Of a stretch of 64,000 nucleotides of DNA, positions 17,410-25,855 are shown piece by piece (position 1 is the first letter of the stretch; every line of letters starts with the position of its first letter). A model generated the notes under the pieces. The model did no database searches. It was not told where the DNA came from and was given only the letters and a program-made list of their open reading frames with translations. Location of the stretch: the NCBI RefSeq assembly GCF_031886125.1, contig NZ_CP119391.1, positions 3,162,001 to 3,226,000 on the forward strand, read 5' to 3'. The translations under genes and the position numbers were made by a program. The DNA comes from Halomonas piscis (lineage in GTDB: Bacteria > Pseudomonadota > Gammaproteobacteria > Pseudomonadales > Halomonadaceae).

Positions 17410-17908
17410 TACTACAGCCGTAACTGAATAAATTATAATGCATGTGGTTGATATGAAAGCGAACACAGCCCCCCGCTATTAAGGTAGAAAATGCAAGGAC
17501 TGGATTTCTTTATCTCGGCCTTGTTGGCTGAAACGGCAGATCGGTTGGGCCTACTCTTTTCGGGCTCTGAGAGGGGCGCTCATGCCCTACGCTATCTTTC
17601 AGGGGCTACTCAGCCAATGCGACCGCAAGAATAGCTGGCATCTTGCTGAGTGGCTCGGTGATAGGTCCCGGACGGAGGTGCAATATTTGTTGGATCGTGT
17701 TCGCTGGGATGTAGATGCAGCACGCGATGTGCTCCGCTAGTGGGCCATCGATCCTGGACGAGACCGGATTTATCAAGAAAGGCCAGCGCTCGGCTGGAGG
17801 ACAACGCTAGTATAGTGGTACCGCCAGCCGCATTGAAAATAAGATTGGCGCCTTTCTTCTCTGCCACCGCCGGCAACAGCAAGCTTGGATGGCAATCCAT
17901 GAGCGAGC
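17408..17908 (+). mobile_element. Decayed remnant of an IS701-type insertion sequence
   Basis: The sequence from 17408 matches the transposase-proximal end of the intact IS701-type element at 42353-43764. The terminal TAGTACTACAGYCGTAACTGA, the ATGCATGTGGTTGATAT block and a transposase start (MQGLDF near 17491) are all recognisable. The coding part then breaks repeatedly by frameshifts and stops. Recognisable fragments correspond to RYLQGLLSQC, HLAEWLG and LDETGFIKKGQ of the intact copy. The remnant begins inside the CTAG that forms the stop of the upstream transporter. The 3' end is lost. The right boundary is approximate. Confidence 0.8.
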
Positions 17909-18071
17909 GCAACCATAAATTAAGACTGCAGCACTAGGGTTACACCGTAAGAGCAGCTTGTGCCGCCATGAGCACTGCTAAAACGATGATGGATATCTGG
18001 AGACACAAGCTACAACCCATGGCCCTACGATAAATCCGGATCGATATATAGAACTATAAGAGAAGATATTT

Positions 18072-19034
18072 ATGACACATTCAGATTTCAAGGGCGATAT
18101 TATGAAAACAAGAACACATCAGGAAAATAGAGCCTTGGGTATTAGAGACTTAGACGACTGGCTTAATCAGCTCAATCAGATATGTGGACACTTCCAGGCT
18201 CACTCACTGAGCGAAAAATTCTGTGGCAATATAAAAACTTTTGAGCACAACAGCCTCAACCTATCTTGCGTGAATGCGCGTAGCGCCCAGCTTTACCGAA
18301 CAAGACGAGATGTATCGAACGACGATTTTGCACATTACTACGCTATCTTTCAGGTCAATGGCTATGCCTACATGGAACAGAACAATTATCGAGCTCGTCT
18401 TGATCCGCGTGATATTATGCTGCTTGATGCCAGTCGGCCGTGCCGATTCCAATTTGATAAAATGTCCCGTCAAATATCCTTGGTCCTGCCACGTGATACG
18501 CTAGAGACCACGCTATGTCGTAGCCATATCAACTACACACAACGTATCAGTGGCCAATCACACCTAGGCCATTTGGCTTATCAGATGATTGCGAGCTCAA
18601 CTCAACCACAGAATGCAACAGATACCGAGGATGGTGAAGCAATCATCACTGCTCTGCTAACCCTGCTACAACCGCTATTGGTTGGCAAAGAAAGTGTGGC
18701 GCCTCACAAGCAAAAATTTGATAAGGCAGTAGCTATTATCAATGATCGACTATACGACCCAAACCTGACACCAGCCTGTGTTGCCTCGGAAGTGGGAGTG
18801 TCAGTCCGTAGTCTATATCGTATCTTTGCAGCTCGTAAACTGCCTGTGGCACAGTATATCCGAGATCGACGCCTGGTTCTGAGTGCTCAGCGACTGCGTC
18901 AAAGCTTTTCTGAAGAGCAGCTGTCTTCCCTATGTTTTGCCTGCGGCTTTTCTGATCCCAGTTACTTTTCCACAGCGTTTAAACGCCATTTCGGCATGAG
19001 CCCTACACAATATCGAGCACTTTATCAGCATTGA
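18072..19034 (+). CDS. AraC/XylS-family activator, FeaR-like
   Basis: Transcriptional regulator resembling E. coli FeaR, which activates aromatic amine/aryl-acetaldehyde oxidation genes. The 320-aa product has an N-terminal AraC-binding-like domain. Strong FeaR hallmarks are WLNQLNQICGHF near residue 35 and DIMLLDASRPCRF near 115. A C-terminal double helix-turn-helix covers VASEVGVSVRSLYRIF and CGFSDPSYFSTAFKRHFGMSP. A second ATG at 18102, preceded by AAGGGCG, may be the real start. It probably controls the dehydrogenase/decarboxylase or neighbouring transport genes (inference). Confidence 0.88.
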   Translation: MTHSDFKGDIMKTRTHQENRALGIRDLDDWLNQLNQICGHFQAHSLSEKFCGNIKTFEHNSLNLSCVNARSAQLYRTRRDVSNDDFAHYYAIFQVNGYAYMEQNNYRARLDPRDIMLLDASRPCRFQFDKMSRQISLVLPRDTLETTLCRSHINYTQRISGQSHLGHLAYQMIASSTQPQNATDTEDGEAIITALLTLLQPLLVGKESVAPHKQKFDKAVAIINDRLYDPNLTPACVASEVGVSVRSLYRIFAARKLPVAQYIRDRRLVLSAQRLRQSFSEEQLSSLCFACGFSDPSYFSTAFKRHFGMSPTQYRALYQH

Positions 19035-19135
19035 GAGCATTAGGCCCAAGTCTGGTGTGTCCTGACTTATTCTTGGGTTCAATCTGAAGATTAAAATAGC
19101 GGGTTGTATAAATCCACCAGGTTGTTCACCCCTGA

Positions 19136-19786
19136 ATTCATAGCCTTTATCCGCCACGATAAAACGGCAACGCTTCCTTGGCCGCCCCCGGGAGCCGGGC
19201 AGGTGGATCTGCTCCAGGGTAGACATAAAATGGCGACTATCCGCCTCCTGCCCTGGTGATACGGTGAACGTTAGTGGCCAGCCATGGCGGTCGCACACCA
19301 TGTGAATCTTGGTGCTCAGGCCACCACGGCTGCGTCCCAGCGCATGGTCTACGGGTTCTTCCGATCCCCCTTTTTGCCACCTCCCGAGGCGGCACGTGTG
19401 GCGCGGATCGATGTGGCATCAACCATCCAGGTGTCGAGATCCATCAGCCCACCCTCACGCAGCCTGAACTGGAGGCGCTCCAGCACCACCTCGAACGTGC
19501 CGTCATCGCGCCACAGGCGGAAGCGGTCATAGACCGTCTTCCAAGGACCATACCGCTCCGGGAGATCACGCCACTTCGCGCCGGAGCATAGGATCCAGAA
19601 GATCCCGTTCAACATCTGGCGGTCATCTCGGCGTGGACGACCCATGGGCTGAGGAGATGACACGATGTCTTCGACCATCTGCCAGCTTGCGTCGGAGAGT
19701 TCGTAGCGTCCTACCATTTGCCATGCTCCACCTATGCAGCTGCGACATCGGCTAGATTAGCAAATCCGACTTTTCAGACAAAACCT
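19136..19786 (-). mobile_element. Truncated IS5-family (IS427-type) element
   Basis: Right end near 19786 (minus strand begins GGTTTTGTCTGAAAAGTCGG). It carries a two-frame IS5-type transposase that is cut off after the ADKGYE motif near 19137, losing the catalytic C-terminus and the left terminus. The truncation point coincides with CCTGAATTCATAG (19131-19143), the same 13 bases that begin the IS30-family copy at 27735. Confidence 0.75.
19137..19717 (-). pseudogene. IS5-family transposase, frameshift type, 3'-truncated
   Basis: The first frame (19717-19349, 122 aa) holds the N-terminal DUF4096-like part (WQMVEDIV, GAKWRDLPERYGPW) and ends after KKGDRKNP. The second, -1 frame continues through VDHALGRSRGGLSTKIHMVCD to FIVADKGYE. 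The switch lies at an A5G5 run (19366-19375 on this strand), a typical slippery site for this IS group. The final DDE glutamate region is missing, so the element cannot move by itself. Confidence 0.8.
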
Positions 19787-19793
19787 AATCAAG

Positions 19794-21248
19794 CTATCTA
19801 TTATCCTGATTTACTTGCCCAATACCGGCATAAACGCTCGGACTAATTCGCTTGAGAAGAAAGCCCCAAAAAACACCAATAAGGCCAGGAACAATCAGTA
19901 CCAGTGGCAAGATATATGTCGCCGTACTCGCTTTTTCTTGACCCAATAGAATATTGAAGTTCTTGAGGATAAGATAATAGATCACAATCATGACTACGAG
20001 TGAAATCAGGGGTGCTATTAAACGCGACCACAGGCCTGTATCACGCTTTCCTTTCCTGAAATAGCCAATGACCGCTAATGATATTAACACCATTAACAGG
20101 ACAAGCCCCATCGCGCCCGTATTAGTCAACCAATTAAACAGTGTTACGACCGGATACAATGGTCCCTGTCCGGAATTGCTACCCGCAATGGCAAAGGCAG
20201 CAATAACCGCGATTGCCAGAATAGACTGAGCCAGCGATGCCACCCAGGGCGTACCATTGGTCCGGCATCTACCGAGCACGGATGGCATTATGCCTTCACG
20301 ACCAAGTGAAAAGACATAGCGCGCAATAGCATTATGAAAACTTAGAACAGCGGCAAAAACACTTGTAGTAAACAGCACTGATATAAGATTTGTCATAAAG
20401 GATCCTAAATTGGCCGCCACGAATGCAAAGAACATCGGTGGGCCGGCTTCTTCAGGCGAAATACTTCCGGAGGCGATTCTTTCTGGCCCAACAGCTAGCG
20501 CCAAAGCCCAGGATGAAAAAGCATAGAATAGCCCAATGACCAGCACAGCAACAAAGGTCGCCCTAGCTACGGTTCTCTTGGGATCCTTCGCCTCTTCACT
20601 GTAAATGGCAGCTTGTTCAAATCCCATAAAAGCAGCCACACCAAAAACCAGAACAGCGCCAATGCCCGGTGTAAATAATTCGCTGGGAAGAATTGGCTTA
20701 GCCGTGAGCTGCTCGGCTGGATTATGAAAAGCAGCCACATCAAAAATGGCGACCACTAAAAACTCAATTGCTACCAAAACTCCCAGAACCTTGGCCGAAA
20801 AATCCAATCGGTTAACACCAAAGGCCCCCACAATAATCACAAAGCCCATTGCCACGATCCACCAAGGCACACTATGGCCGAGGTATTCTGCTACCTGGAA
20901 TCCTAGCAAACCGTACAGTCCGATTTGCATACAGTTATAAGTTACTAGCGCGACAATTGATACACCGAGCCCCATAGGCCGGCCCAGCCCATGCGCAGCA
21001 TAGGAGTAAAAGGCCCCCGAATTACTGATATGGCGGCTCATGGCTGCATACCCCACAGCAAACAGGGACAATCCAATAGTTAGGACAACATAGCCAATAG
21101 GCACGGCAATCGATTCAGTAACTGTAAAAGCGGTAGTGGCACCACCCCCAATGACAGTTAAAGGTGCCGATGCGGCAATTATCATCAGCGCAATAGCAAA
21201 GACCCCAAGCCTTTCCTTACGTACGGATTCTATTTCATCCTGGGCCAT
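19794..21248 (-). CDS. APC-superfamily amino acid/amine permease
   Basis: Inner-membrane transporter of the amino acid-polyamine-organocation superfamily. From the ATG at 21248 (AGGAGG six bases upstream) it is 484 aa. About 12 hydrophobic segments are visible, with helix 1 containing ASAPLTVIGGG (substrate/backbone-binding break) and helix 6 GVAAFMGFEQAAIYSEEAKDPKRT. It is followed upstream by an outer-membrane channel gene in the same orientation about 50 bases away, so the two may form an operon for uptake of one compound. An aromatic amino acid or amine fits the context (inference). Confidence 0.87.
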   Translation of the reverse strand: MAQDEIESVRKERLGVFAIALMIIAASAPLTVIGGGATTAFTVTESIAVPIGYVVLTIGLSLFAVGYAAMSRHISNSGAFYSYAAHGLGRPMGLGVSIVALVTYNCMQIGLYGLLGFQVAEYLGHSVPWWIVAMGFVIIVGAFGVNRLDFSAKVLGVLVAIEFLVVAIFDVAAFHNPAEQLTAKPILPSELFTPGIGAVLVFGVAAFMGFEQAAIYSEEAKDPKRTVARATFVAVLVIGLFYAFSSWALALAVGPERIASGSISPEEAGPPMFFAFVAANLGSFMTNLISVLFTTSVFAAVLSFHNAIARYVFSLGREGIMPSVLGRCRTNGTPWVASLAQSILAIAVIAAFAIAGSNSGQGPLYPVVTLFNWLTNTGAMGLVLLMVLISLAVIGYFRKGKRDTGLWSRLIAPLISLVVMIVIYYLILKNFNILLGQEKASTATYILPLVLIVPGLIGVFWGFLLKRISPSVYAGIGQVNQDNR

Positions 21249-21298
21249 TTCAAGCCTCCTCAATCTATGGCGAAAACCTAAACGATAGTCACACACAC

Positions 21299-22618
21299 CT
21301 AGAATGTTATGGACACCATTATTTGACTGTACAGGTTGGAACTTTGCCCACCCAGCTGGGTATCATTGCTGCTGCCTGGTTTATACAACCCTACCAACGG
21401 CAAAATTGCCAAGTGCTCATTGATGCCCCAAATGCCGTACAAATCTACTTCACGACCATCGGTATTGGAGTAACCCGGTCCATTGTTGACCGTGTCGAAA
21501 TCAAATAGCTGCATGCCCAGCGTAAAATTCTCCGCTGGCAAGGCTTCGAGGCTAACCATCTGAGCTTGGGTATTGGTATTAAATGGGCCGGCATAGTTGC
21601 CTGCTACCTCACCCTGGAACCAAGTGCCGTAGTCTCGCGTATTGCCGTAGAAAAGCGAATCAAACTGCTTTGAGAACCGGCTGAAGCGATAATGAACGGT
21701 TGGCGACCACGCCATGTCGGAAAACGTCCAGCCAGTCTCTACATACCAGGCATTCTCGTCGCCCTGATCGCGCTCCTGCCAGGCATATTCGCCGGCCAAA
21801 TACAGGTCAGAAACACCCGCATTCCCTTCATAGCGCAGGGTGGTGGTTTTGGTGCCATCACGCGGATCGCTGGCATTATCCCATTTATCCGCCGTATCCA
21901 TAACTTCAATATAGTTCGCGCCAAACGTTCCTAGATCATCCACATGCTCAATTGTGCCTGCAGCCATTTCAGCATCTTGCTGTGCATGATTATCGGACTT
22001 AATCCACATGAGGTCAGAACGCCAGCCGTCATTCCCGCCCAGCCGCAATACGGCGGTCCTGTCGAAGGCGCGTCTCGCTGCAATGTAATAGCCACCGCCA
22101 CGATTGAGGCCGGACGGCATGCCGTGGCCAAAATTGAGCGCATCGCCGGCCATCAAGAAACCATTTCCTATGGTGATCGGTTGACGGCCGAATGATAGAT
22201 CGACACCATCATGACCCAAAGCTGGAAATAGACTTCCCGAACGCCAGCCTACATATGCATCTTCAACCTCGGTCAGCCGCTCGCTACCATCGGTAAAGCC
22301 AGCGGCGTCGCCGTCTCCATCGACAATCGAGGTAAGAAGGTTAAAGGCACCATAAAGCTGACCAGCGTCTAAGTTGAGATGGCCACTGAGGCCATATTTG
22401 ATAAAGCCTTCTTGCCAGCTGGAACTCCCTTCTGCCTGGTTCGGTGATTGGGCATAGTTTTCCTGGCTGTGAAAGTAGCCTGTTAGCGCCTCTACATCTA
22501 AATTCAGTTTCCCAGACTCACTTTTAGCCAATTCATGCGCGCAAGCCACCATCGGTAATGCAGTCAGTGTGCAGAGAACCAATGCACGGCTCGCGATTTT
22601 TGAATAATTCCTCAGCAT
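21299..22618 (-). CDS. Outer-membrane beta-barrel channel (alginate-export/porin-like)
   Basis: 439-aa exported protein: a signal peptide through about residue 27 (VACA-HELA), then a barrel rich in alternating aromatic/polar strands, ending in VSITF with the C-terminal phenylalanine needed for outer-membrane assembly. It contains RQPITIGNGFLMAGDALNFG, a loop reminiscent of the alginate-export/OprD-like families. AGAGGA lies five bases before the ATG. Gene order (barrel, then APC permease) suggests an outer plus inner membrane uptake pair. The family is clear as a barrel; substrate is unknown. Confidence 0.8.
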   Translation of the reverse strand: MLRNYSKIASRALVLCTLTALPMVACAHELAKSESGKLNLDVEALTGYFHSQENYAQSPNQAEGSSSWQEGFIKYGLSGHLNLDAGQLYGAFNLLTSIVDGDGDAAGFTDGSERLTEVEDAYVGWRSGSLFPALGHDGVDLSFGRQPITIGNGFLMAGDALNFGHGMPSGLNRGGGYYIAARRAFDRTAVLRLGGNDGWRSDLMWIKSDNHAQQDAEMAAGTIEHVDDLGTFGANYIEVMDTADKWDNASDPRDGTKTTTLRYEGNAGVSDLYLAGEYAWQERDQGDENAWYVETGWTFSDMAWSPTVHYRFSRFSKQFDSLFYGNTRDYGTWFQGEVAGNYAGPFNTNTQAQMVSLEALPAENFTLGMQLFDFDTVNNGPGYSNTDGREVDLYGIWGINEHLAILPLVGLYKPGSSNDTQLGGQSSNLYSQIMVSITF

Positions 22619-23047
22619 TTTGTCCTCTCGGTTTTATCTTTTTTGTATTTATGTGAACCGAGTTTGGCCTATAATCAAAACAGATGCATGTATTTTTTTG
22701 CCAGATTCTTTGTCATATCTGCCAAAATAAACTTTTTCTATTTTATCCAGCATTTCCTAAAGTTCTTATTGACGCTTCTAGACTCTAAAAGAACAGGCAC
22801 TTATTTTGCCTTACCGATTTCTGTTTCATGATTCGCTACCTCGGAGGAAAGCATTTTTTGGTTTTAAGTAACAGGTCTACGAACGGTTATACGCGAGCAC
22901 AGAAGAACACAACAGGCCCCGCCTGGTTTCATCGGTACAGCTGCCACCAAACGCAATCGATGGCAGTATGAATGGTCAACCACCAATTTAGCCAGGCGAG
23001 TCTTCTCGTATACAACCTGGTGGATTTACCTACAGTAGCCACAGAGG
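22619..23047. other. Intergenic region upstream of the outer-membrane channel gene
   Basis: 429 bases with no convincing gene, AT-rich near the channel gene, where its promoter should lie. At 23012-23028 it holds 17 bases (ACAACCTGGTGGATTTA) repeated in inverted orientation at 19109-19125, on the other side of the permease/channel pair. The last eight bases (23040-23047, CACAGAGG) are the target duplication of the adjacent ISL3 element. Confidence 0.5.
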
Positions 23048-24341
23048 GGTTCTTCGTCGTTTCATGTGGATTTGGCTTGATCGAACAGGCGGCCTACCGG
23101 GCTGCCCATCAGGTAGATCATGGCGATGAAGTTGGCTTCGTTCCGGTAACCACGTGCGCGTGACCGAGCGGCCTGGAACAGACCATTCATGCCTTCCAGC
23201 CGTGCGTTCGTTAGCCCCGAGATCCAGCGCCTGATCACCGCGTCGGCGTGGCGCTCCAGTGTTGCCAGCGCCTTCCCCATTGGCTTCAGGAGAGGCTTCT
23301 CGGAGACTGCCGTCTTCATGACCTTAAGGTAGTTCGTGATGCGCCACCGAGCCGCTCGGGGCGTCGGGGCCTTCTGGATCCAGCGCAGCTTCTCCTTGAT
23401 GATCCAGGCATCGGCCGTGGTGCTTTGGTCGGCCACCAGCTCCTGAAGTGCTGCCAGCTGCTTGGGCGTCACGTTCTCGTTTTCCAGGCTCTTCAGCAGT
23501 GCCCGGCGCAGTGATTTGGGATGCTCTTGCTCGCGGCGCTCCTTCTTGCGCACCTCGGCCTTGGGAAGGTGCTCCTCCACGCCGCTCAGGAAGGCTTGTG
23601 ACATGTCGCAGACGATGTCGACCACGTTGTCGGGGTCGCCGCCATGTGCCGCCAGAAAGGCGCTGAAGGCCTCGATAGCATCCTTGTCGTGGCCTGGAAC
23701 GGCGGAGATGACCTGCTCCTGCTTGCGCTGCATGTCGAGAAATACCGTCACATAACGCTGGCCGCACCGGGACACGGTTTCGTCCACGCCGACAGTGGCT
23801 ACCCTGGACAGGTCCAGCTCCCCAGCATGCGGCCCACGTAGTGATGCACGATGCGCCACAATCGCTTGTCGGAGATCTCCAGCTGCCGGGAGACGGCCAG
23901 TACCGGCATCTCCTTGACCCGTGACATGGCGGCTTGCTCGAACAGCAGGGTGAAGTCACTCCCTGGCCGCGCCCAGGGCACATCGATGCGCTTGACGCCA
24001 TGCTCAGGGCATTTGGTGCGCGGCACGCGAGCATGCAGGTAGCAGTGATGCTGGAAGAAGTTCAGGTGCCGCCACGTCTGGTCGGCAAAGTCGTGAGCCG
24101 GGCAGACTTCGCCACACTCAGGACAGGGGTAGAGACTGCCCCGCTCGGCCTCCACATAGAGGTCCAGCCGGTGAGGCGACACGGACATATCCAGGTGCTG
24201 GTCCTTGAGCATCCAGGGCGCTACCAGGCCCAGGCCGAGGGTCAGAATCTGGGTGCCGTCCATGCCATGCCTCCTATCATCGTCGAGGTCATATCCTGAC
24301 CCAGCTCAGGCGGCGAATTCCACACCCAACGACGAAGAGCC
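23048..24341 (-). mobile_element. ISL3-family element, defective copy
   Basis: 1,294 bp bounded by imperfect terminal inverted repeats (GGTTCTTCGTCGTTTCATGT and, reversed, GGCTCTTCGTCGTTGGGTGT) and flanked by an exact 8-bp target duplication CACAGAGG (23040-23047 and 24342-24349). It is 55 bp shorter than the second copy at 58947-60295. A 54-bp internal deletion plus one base lost in the transposase gene account for this. Confidence 0.93.
23062..24263 (-). pseudogene. ISL3-family transposase, inactivated
   Basis: Aligned by eye with the intact 418-aa transposase at 58961, this copy has two lesions. A one-base loss near 23820 shifts frame after RMLG, ending the N-terminal part at 154 aa. A 54-base in-frame deletion at about 23551 removes the TVDWFHIVQ region that includes a conserved D-x-FH motif. 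The deletion ends in ACCTCG, a hexamer present at both borders in the intact copy, which points to slippage between short repeats. Zinc-finger-like cysteines (CPECGEVC) and the DDE-type segments elsewhere are kept. Confidence 0.9.
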
Positions 24342-24356
24342 CACAGAGGGCTGCCA

Positions 24357-25334
24357 TTACTTTTCTCTTTTATTCAGCGGGATTTCGATCAGATCCTGGC
24401 CTACAACGATATTGCCATTGAACTCGCCACGGACAGCATCATGCCAGGCTTGATCATTATCGCTGGGCCCTCCGGTAGGTACGAAATGGTTGAGAACTAC
24501 GGTATCAACGTCAATACTTTCTGCTATTTCTCCAACCTTATCGGGCGGCGTATGAGCTTCCACAATATGACGCACTAACTCATCATTGCCCGGATCAATA
24601 CGCTCTACCAGCGCTTCCACTCCGGGTACACTAACGACCTCATGAACCAGAACGTCAGCCCCTTGGGCGTGCTGGATGAGATTACTACCTCCGGAAGTAT
24701 CGCCAGAGAAGACGATGGCACCGTCGTCGGTGTCGAAGCGCAGACCATACGAGGGCTTGGCCGCGCCGTGAGGTACCTGGAAGGCAGTGACAGCGATATT
24801 GTCATCCTCGTAAAGAGGTCCATCAGCAGTAATCTCATGAGTCTTCACCATCTGCGTCAGGTCGGGCCGACCCTCATCTTTCTGGCGCAAATTGATGTCC
24901 CACTCGTTCAGAGTCATGCAAGCATTCGTCATCTTTTGTATCGGTTCAGGACCATAAACTTCAATATTACTGCGCAAACCACTGGCCCAACTGCGCACCA
25001 ACAACGGGCAATAGCCCACATTATGGTCTGAATGATGGTGGGTTATGAATACAGCCTTTAAATTACGTGGAGAGATACCAGCCTGTATCATCTGTCGTAC
25101 CACTCCATCGCCAGCATCAATAATATAAACATCGCTACCGATGACTAAAGCATTGGCGGGCTGCGCCCGCTCTGCCTTGGCAGAAGGCCCTCCAGCAGTG
25201 CCCAGCAGTATCAAGCGCGTAGAGTCTTGATTGTTGGAAGCAAGCTCAGCCGAAGCAGTTGGCAGAAAAAAGCTGGCACTAAGTGCCAATGATAAGGCGC
25301 TTAGGCGCCCTTTGAATAGTTGGAATCTAGACAT
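24357..25334 (-). CDS. Exported metallo-beta-lactamase-fold hydrolase
   Basis: 325-aa protein with a signal peptide (cleavage likely after TASA, residue 29), then an MBL fold. It has the zinc motif HHHSDH at residues 99-104, a downstream FSGDTSGGSN metal aspartate, HEVVS, and a late LNHFVP histidine. The overall shape resembles the RNase Z/arylsulfatase (AtsA-like) branch, but secretion excludes tRNA processing. The substrate is unknown. Lying among aromatic catabolism genes it might hydrolyse an ester, lactone or sulfate of an aromatic in the periplasm (inference). The ISL3 insertion ends 15 bases beyond its stop. Confidence 0.82.
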   Translation of the reverse strand: MSRFQLFKGRLSALSLALSASFFLPTASAELASNNQDSTRLILLGTAGGPSAKAERAQPANALVIGSDVYIIDAGDGVVRQMIQAGISPRNLKAVFITHHHSDHNVGYCPLLVRSWASGLRSNIEVYGPEPIQKMTNACMTLNEWDINLRQKDEGRPDLTQMVKTHEITADGPLYEDDNIAVTAFQVPHGAAKPSYGLRFDTDDGAIVFSGDTSGGSNLIQHAQGADVLVHEVVSVPGVEALVERIDPGNDELVRHIVEAHTPPDKVGEIAESIDVDTVVLNHFVPTGGPSDNDQAWHDAVRGEFNGNIVVGQDLIEIPLNKREK

Positions 25335-25745
25335 GAAAAACCCTTTTCGTTTATTGATGTTGTAGAATACTAATCACTTGGTCTATTTGGATTGATATAA
25401 CTTACTGGTCTATGGCACTAGAAGGAACCCCTGCCTTCCTCGACCGAGAAACTTGGCACGCACCCAGTCACAAAAGCGAATAAGCGGAGCCTTGCTATCG
25501 CCACGCAGAACCATCCCACCATGCGGACTTCAACCCCACTTCTATCTATACGCCGCCGTTGGCTATCGGCTCATTGGCCACCTGTATCCGGGTTGAAAAC
25601 AGTTCCGAAGTCAACGATGTCACTGGCACGAATCATAGTCAAATCTGATGATGAGCCCTCGGACAACAGACTTTTTGAATGATCGGCCAGGTTCACTCGA
25701 AATCTGGAGGCTTCAGAATAGCTATACCATTTACGCTGGCCTCCA

Positions 25746-25774
25746 TTGACATTACCTTCATGTCAGGTTATACA
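25746..25774 (+). promoter_or_regulatory. Candidate sigma-70 promoter of hpaF
   Basis: Perfect TTGACA -35 (25746-25751), 17-base spacer, TATACA -10 (25769-25774), about 80 bases before the hpaF start. The palindrome at 25774-25785 follows immediately, over the expected transcription start. Confidence 0.6.
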
Positions 25775-25785
25775 TAACATGTTAA
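25774..25785. promoter_or_regulatory. Palindromic regulator site at the hpaF promoter
   Basis: ATAACATGTTAA; its core TAACATGTTA (25775-25784) is a perfect 10-bp palindrome. It is the cleanest of the four TTAACATGTTAA-type sites and links hpaF to the distant hpa operon and the TRAP transporter under one regulator (inference). Confidence 0.6.
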
Positions 25786-25855
25786 CAATATTGATGAAAG
25801 CAGATCCCCTACTTTCGTCAAACCTTACAGCCATAAAATTAGATGGAGCTAAATT

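Larger units (their letters stand above)
25335..25855. other. Intergenic region upstream of hpaF
   Basis: 521 bases. The right end holds the hpaF promoter and operator. The middle has only short open stretches. On the minus strand a 59-codon open segment (about 25754-25571) and a possible short LysR-like tail near 25430-25530 were seen, but neither is convincing. It may be decayed coding sequence. Confidence 0.4.

Noticed and set aside
25430..25754. Short minus-strand open stretches, one resembling a LysR-type C-terminus and one 59-codon segment
   Set aside because: No start, no family motif strong enough, and stops in adjacent frames. Kept only as a remark on the intergenic region.
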